This document shows, one piece after another, positions 61,581 to 64,000 of a stretch of 64,000 bases of DNA. Numbering within the stretch: the stretch's first letter is position 1; every line of letters starts with the position of its first letter. Position numbers and translations under genes: made by a program. This DNA comes from Hyphomonadaceae bacterium UBA1933. Lineage in GTDB: Bacteria; Pseudomonadota; Alphaproteobacteria; Caulobacterales; Aquidulcibacteraceae. Below the pieces are notes generated by a model. It did no database searches and was not told the DNA's origin. It saw nothing but the letters and a program-made list of their open reading frames with translations. The DNA lies in assembly GCA_002337085.1 (NCBI GenBank), contig DDFH01000006.1:1250643-1314642 (forward strand), read 5' to 3'.

Positions 61581-62141
61581 ATGCGTGCAAGAGTCTTTTT
61601 TCCATTAGTTTTAATATTGGCATTGGCAATAATATCTTATGCCTTGATGCCGCTTTATATAAAAAAGCCTATTTCTGGCCAAAATTATACGCATTCTAAA
61701 ATTGGGCTTTATCTTGATGGTAAAAACCTAAATAACATCATTAAATACGACAAAACAAAATTCGCCATTTCATTAGCCCCAGGGACGGCTTCGCCACAAA
61801 CTGGGCCACGGTTCATTGCAAAATCAAAAAGCGATGGCAGCGAAGGCGTTATATTTAATTTACCTGCATCATTGGTTGCCGAACTTGCGCAAAAGCCTGC
61901 CCATGCCATAATTTTAAATTATCAACCGATTGGCACTGCACCGGCGGGCTTTGTTAAATTCACCTTTGTGGATGATAAAAATAACGCCCAAAGTTTTGAT
62001 GTAACCAATCCAAAAGGCAATAAAATTTCACGGTTTAGCTTCGTTGGTGAACGAAAAATTATAAAGCAAATAGTTATTAATCCTGCTCTTGAAGGTGAAG
62101 ATCACGGCATTGAGCTTATGTCGGTCGTGATTGAAAATTAA
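61581..62141 (+). CDS. Membrane-anchored protein of unknown function
   Basis: A 186-residue protein with one N-terminal hydrophobic helix (VFFPLVLILALAIISYAL), which is a signal anchor or uncleaved signal. The rest is predicted periplasmic and rich in beta strands. Segments such as GLYLDGKNLNNIIKYDKTKFAI, GVIFNLPASLVAEL and VKFTFVDDKNNAQSFDVTNPKG resemble a jelly-roll or carbohydrate-binding fold. I recognise no family. It follows the WecG-type gene by 48 bp and may be in its transcript, which hints at a role in surface polysaccharide. Confidence 0.68.
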   Translation: MRARVFFPLVLILALAIISYALMPLYIKKPISGQNYTHSKIGLYLDGKNLNNIIKYDKTKFAISLAPGTASPQTGPRFIAKSKSDGSEGVIFNLPASLVAELAQKPAHAIILNYQPIGTAPAGFVKFTFVDDKNNAQSFDVTNPKGNKISRFSFVGERKIIKQIVINPALEGEDHGIELMSVVIEN

Positions 62142-62230
62142 TCATTTAAACTATTTGTATTGTTACAAATCATTATAATCTCTGCTCATATTTTGCCACA
62201 TTATTGTTAAAAAATAGAGATTATTGCATA

Positions 62231-63712
62231 ATGGAAAAGATGATGAATAAAAAACTTATGTTTGCGGTTTCTTCTATGGTTATTGCGGCGGGGATTACGT
62301 TTGCCGCCTGTGCCCAAGATACGCCACCACCTTATGCGCCACCTGCCTTTGCGACTTCGGGGGATGATGCTTTTGATAAATGGCGTCTTGACTTCGCGTC
62401 ACGCGCAGTAAATATCGACCGCAAAGACCCAAAAATTATCGAGGCTATGCTGACTGGGCTTACACCAAGTGTTAGTGTGACTAAATTAAACAATAGTCAG
62501 CCTGAAGTTTTAAAACCCATTGGCGATTATGTGGCGTCGGCTGTTTCACCGGCACGCATAAATGATGGACGTGCCAATTATCTCGCTAAAACCCCAATCT
62601 TGAGTGAGCTTTCATCGAAATATGGCGTCCCGCTAGAGGTGGTAGTTGCCATTTGGGGTATGGAGACATCTTATGGCGCCAATAAAGGCTCAACCGATGT
62701 TGTACGTGCCTTGGCGACACTTGCCTATGATGGTCGGCGCAAGGAATTGGGTGAGAATGAATTGCTTGCGGTCGCAGATATTATAAAAAATAATGATGCA
62801 ACCCGCGATATGTTGATTGGCTCTTGGGCCGGTGCAATGGGGCATACACAATTTATGCCATCATCATATCTTAAATGGGCTATTGATGGTGATAATGACG
62901 GAAAACGCAATATTTGGGGCGATGATAATGATGCCCTTGCATCAACCATAAATTATCTGTCTTCGGTTGGTTGGAAAGCGGGTGAGCCGTGGGGTAAAGA
63001 AGTCAATTTAAAAGACGGTTTTGATTATTCTCTTGCTGATGGCACTTTCCATTCAATTGAGTTTTGGCGGCAAAATGGCGTAACCGATGTTTGGGTAGCT
63101 GATGGCTGGCAATGTACTGGTAATTCCAATAGCGCTTGTGGTAATGGGGTAATGAAAACCACCGAAGTCCCGGCAAATTGGCAGGCATATCTTCTTGTCC
63201 CTGCTGGTGCGAATGGGCCAAAATTCTTGGTCGGCGTGAATTATAAAGCAATAAAGCATTATAATAATTCTGATTCGTATGCCTTGTCGGTTGGTCTCCT
63301 TGCTGATCAGATTTCTGGTAAAGCCAAACTTTCTTCAAGCTTTGCCAAGGCAGACCCGCTTGTAACCCGTACACAAGCAAAAGAATTGCAATTATTACTG
63401 ACCAATTTAGGGTATGATGTCGGTGTGATTGATGGCGCCCCAGGTGCGAAGACAAGACTGGCTCTGCAAAACTTCCAGAAGTCACATAATATGGTTGCCG
63501 ATGGCTATCCGTCACAAATTGCTTTGCAAAGTATAAAAGTTGCAACCGGAATGTTTAGTTCGGATGCATTACCGGATGATATGTCGCAAAATTCTGTTGA
63601 TGCACTGCCAACCGATTCCAATGGTAATCCGGTTCCAATTCGCATGTTTGGTCCGCCAAAAACACCTGAAAAAACAACATCTTTAAAAAGTAACTTAAAT
63701 AAAACCAAATGA
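62231..63712 (+). CDS. Lytic murein transglycosylase (MltB type) with peptidoglycan-binding domain
   Basis: A 493-residue exported transglycosylase. The signal peptide (KLMFAVSSMVIAAGITFAA) ends near CAQ. The catalytic domain shows FDKWRLDFASRA, WGMETSYGANKGSTDVVRALATLAYDGRR with the catalytic Glu, and AGAMGHTQFMPSSYLKWAIDGDNDGKRNIW. The C-terminal PG_binding_1 domain (RTQAKELQLLLTNLGYDVGVIDGAPGAKTRLALQNFQ) is at about 385-440, then a Pro/Asn-rich tail. Three closely spaced Met codons at the start (62231-62243) are all possible. It cleaves glycan strands without hydrolysis in the periplasm. Confidence 0.93.
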   Translation: MEKMMNKKLMFAVSSMVIAAGITFAACAQDTPPPYAPPAFATSGDDAFDKWRLDFASRAVNIDRKDPKIIEAMLTGLTPSVSVTKLNNSQPEVLKPIGDYVASAVSPARINDGRANYLAKTPILSELSSKYGVPLEVVVAIWGMETSYGANKGSTDVVRALATLAYDGRRKELGENELLAVADIIKNNDATRDMLIGSWAGAMGHTQFMPSSYLKWAIDGDNDGKRNIWGDDNDALASTINYLSSVGWKAGEPWGKEVNLKDGFDYSLADGTFHSIEFWRQNGVTDVWVADGWQCTGNSNSACGNGVMKTTEVPANWQAYLLVPAGANGPKFLVGVNYKAIKHYNNSDSYALSVGLLADQISGKAKLSSSFAKADPLVTRTQAKELQLLLTNLGYDVGVIDGAPGAKTRLALQNFQKSHNMVADGYPSQIALQSIKVATGMFSSDALPDDMSQNSVDALPTDSNGNPVPIRMFGPPKTPEKTTSLKSNLNKTK

Positions 63713-63824
63713 AATAAAAATGTGATTATTTGATTGTGAAAGTTCTGTTACTAAAAGCTTTGAATGATTGCAAATACAACCAATAAAAACTATATATAAA
63801 GACTGGCAATTAAAGGAGTTTTAG

Positions 63825-64000
63825 ATGTCATTTGATCCAAAAGAATTATTGAATAAAGTAGGCGGCAACGAATTGGTTAAAAACATTTCCGATAAAGTTG
63901 GTGTTGGCGCTGAACAGGCACAAAATGTTGCCCATGACTTATTGGCAAAGGCACAAGAAACTGGCTCCGGTCTTGTTGATAATGCTGAAGAAGTTGCTGC
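63825..64000 (+). CDS. 5' part of a small Ala/Gly-rich helical protein, cut by the window edge
   Basis: The reading frame is open from ATG 63825 to the right edge. The start has AAGGAG 6 nt upstream, one of the best ribosome binding sites in the window. The visible 58 residues (MSFDPKELLNKVGGNELVK..., then GVGAEQAQNVAHDLLAKAQE) contain no hydrophobic segment and are likely helical with amphipathic repeats. No family assigned. The stop lies outside the window. Confidence 0.75.
   Translation, partial: MSFDPKELLNKVGGNELVKNISDKVGVGAEQAQNVAHDLLAKAQETGSGLVDNAEEVA

Overview
The window looks like the chromosome of an AT-rich alphaproteobacterium, most likely from the Caulobacterales/Hyphomonadales side of the class. 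The inference rests on marker genes: fliX divergent from a flgI-flgJ-FlbY-like operon, a PopZ (DUF2497) gene in front of valS, an NDUFS4-like complex I subunit, a cytochrome bc1 assembly chaperone next to bamE, the gyrA-coaD-cyclophilin and ppiB-queA-tgt runs, and an alphaproteobacterial LexA box (GTTC-N7-GTTC) between uvrA and ssb. A genus cannot be named from the sequence. Most of the window is core housekeeping DNA. I see no prophage, transposase, rRNA or CRISPR array.

Layout. 1-2152: the end of a short-chain dehydrogenase and a GMC oxidoreductase. 2153-5415: an accessory patch with a zinc-ribbon/HEPN-like protein and a SMEK-type protein, bracketed by related palindromic repeats; this is the best candidate for a little-described conflict system. 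5416-8623: flagellar P-ring, rod and assembly genes, fliX and dksA. 8729-13902: tRNA-Arg, a lipoprotein, the complex I subunit, a DUF805 protein, and divergent uvrA and ssb. 13992-23212: a GFA protein, gyrA, coaD, two cyclophilins, sodB, a four-repeat membrane protein, queA, and a tgt that lacks most of its zinc ligands. 23979-31401: tRNA-Lys, two SH3-domain membrane proteins, bamE, the bc1 chaperone, plsX-fabH-ihfA-merR and a GNAT. 31402-33331: a tandem 148-bp repeat carrying the first 16 nt of tRNA-Pro, the real tRNA-Pro, another GNAT, tRNA-Asn and tRNA-Cys, with a gene-less stretch that holds a CtrA-type box. 33540-40539: a degenerate PCMT-like gene, popZ, valS, a small hydrolase and prpE. 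40753-42714: a lone nuclease-helicase (DUF2075) gene, probably a second defence-type insertion. 42793-64000: aspS, rnd, an HPt protein, exported proteins of unknown role, a TMEM175-like channel, comM with two overlapping LexA boxes upstream, dut, an S9 peptidase, threonine ammonia-lyase, an FKBP lipoprotein, argE, motA, a small alanine-rich lipoprotein with 11-residue repeats, mnmC, a WecG-type glycosyltransferase, a lytic transglycosylase, and the start of one more gene at the right edge.

How the genes work together: flgI/flgJ/FlbY-like, fliX and motA belong to polar flagellum assembly and rotation, and popZ to the polar chromosome anchor. uvrA, ssb and comM look like parts of one SOS regulon. 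plsX and fabH start phospholipid and fatty-acid synthesis. queA and tgt make queuosine, and mnmC makes the wobble uridine modification. Starts were moved from the longest possible reading frame wherever a Shine-Dalgarno, a signal peptide or a terminator hairpin decided the matter. Family assignments come from recognising motifs by eye and have not been tested by database search.
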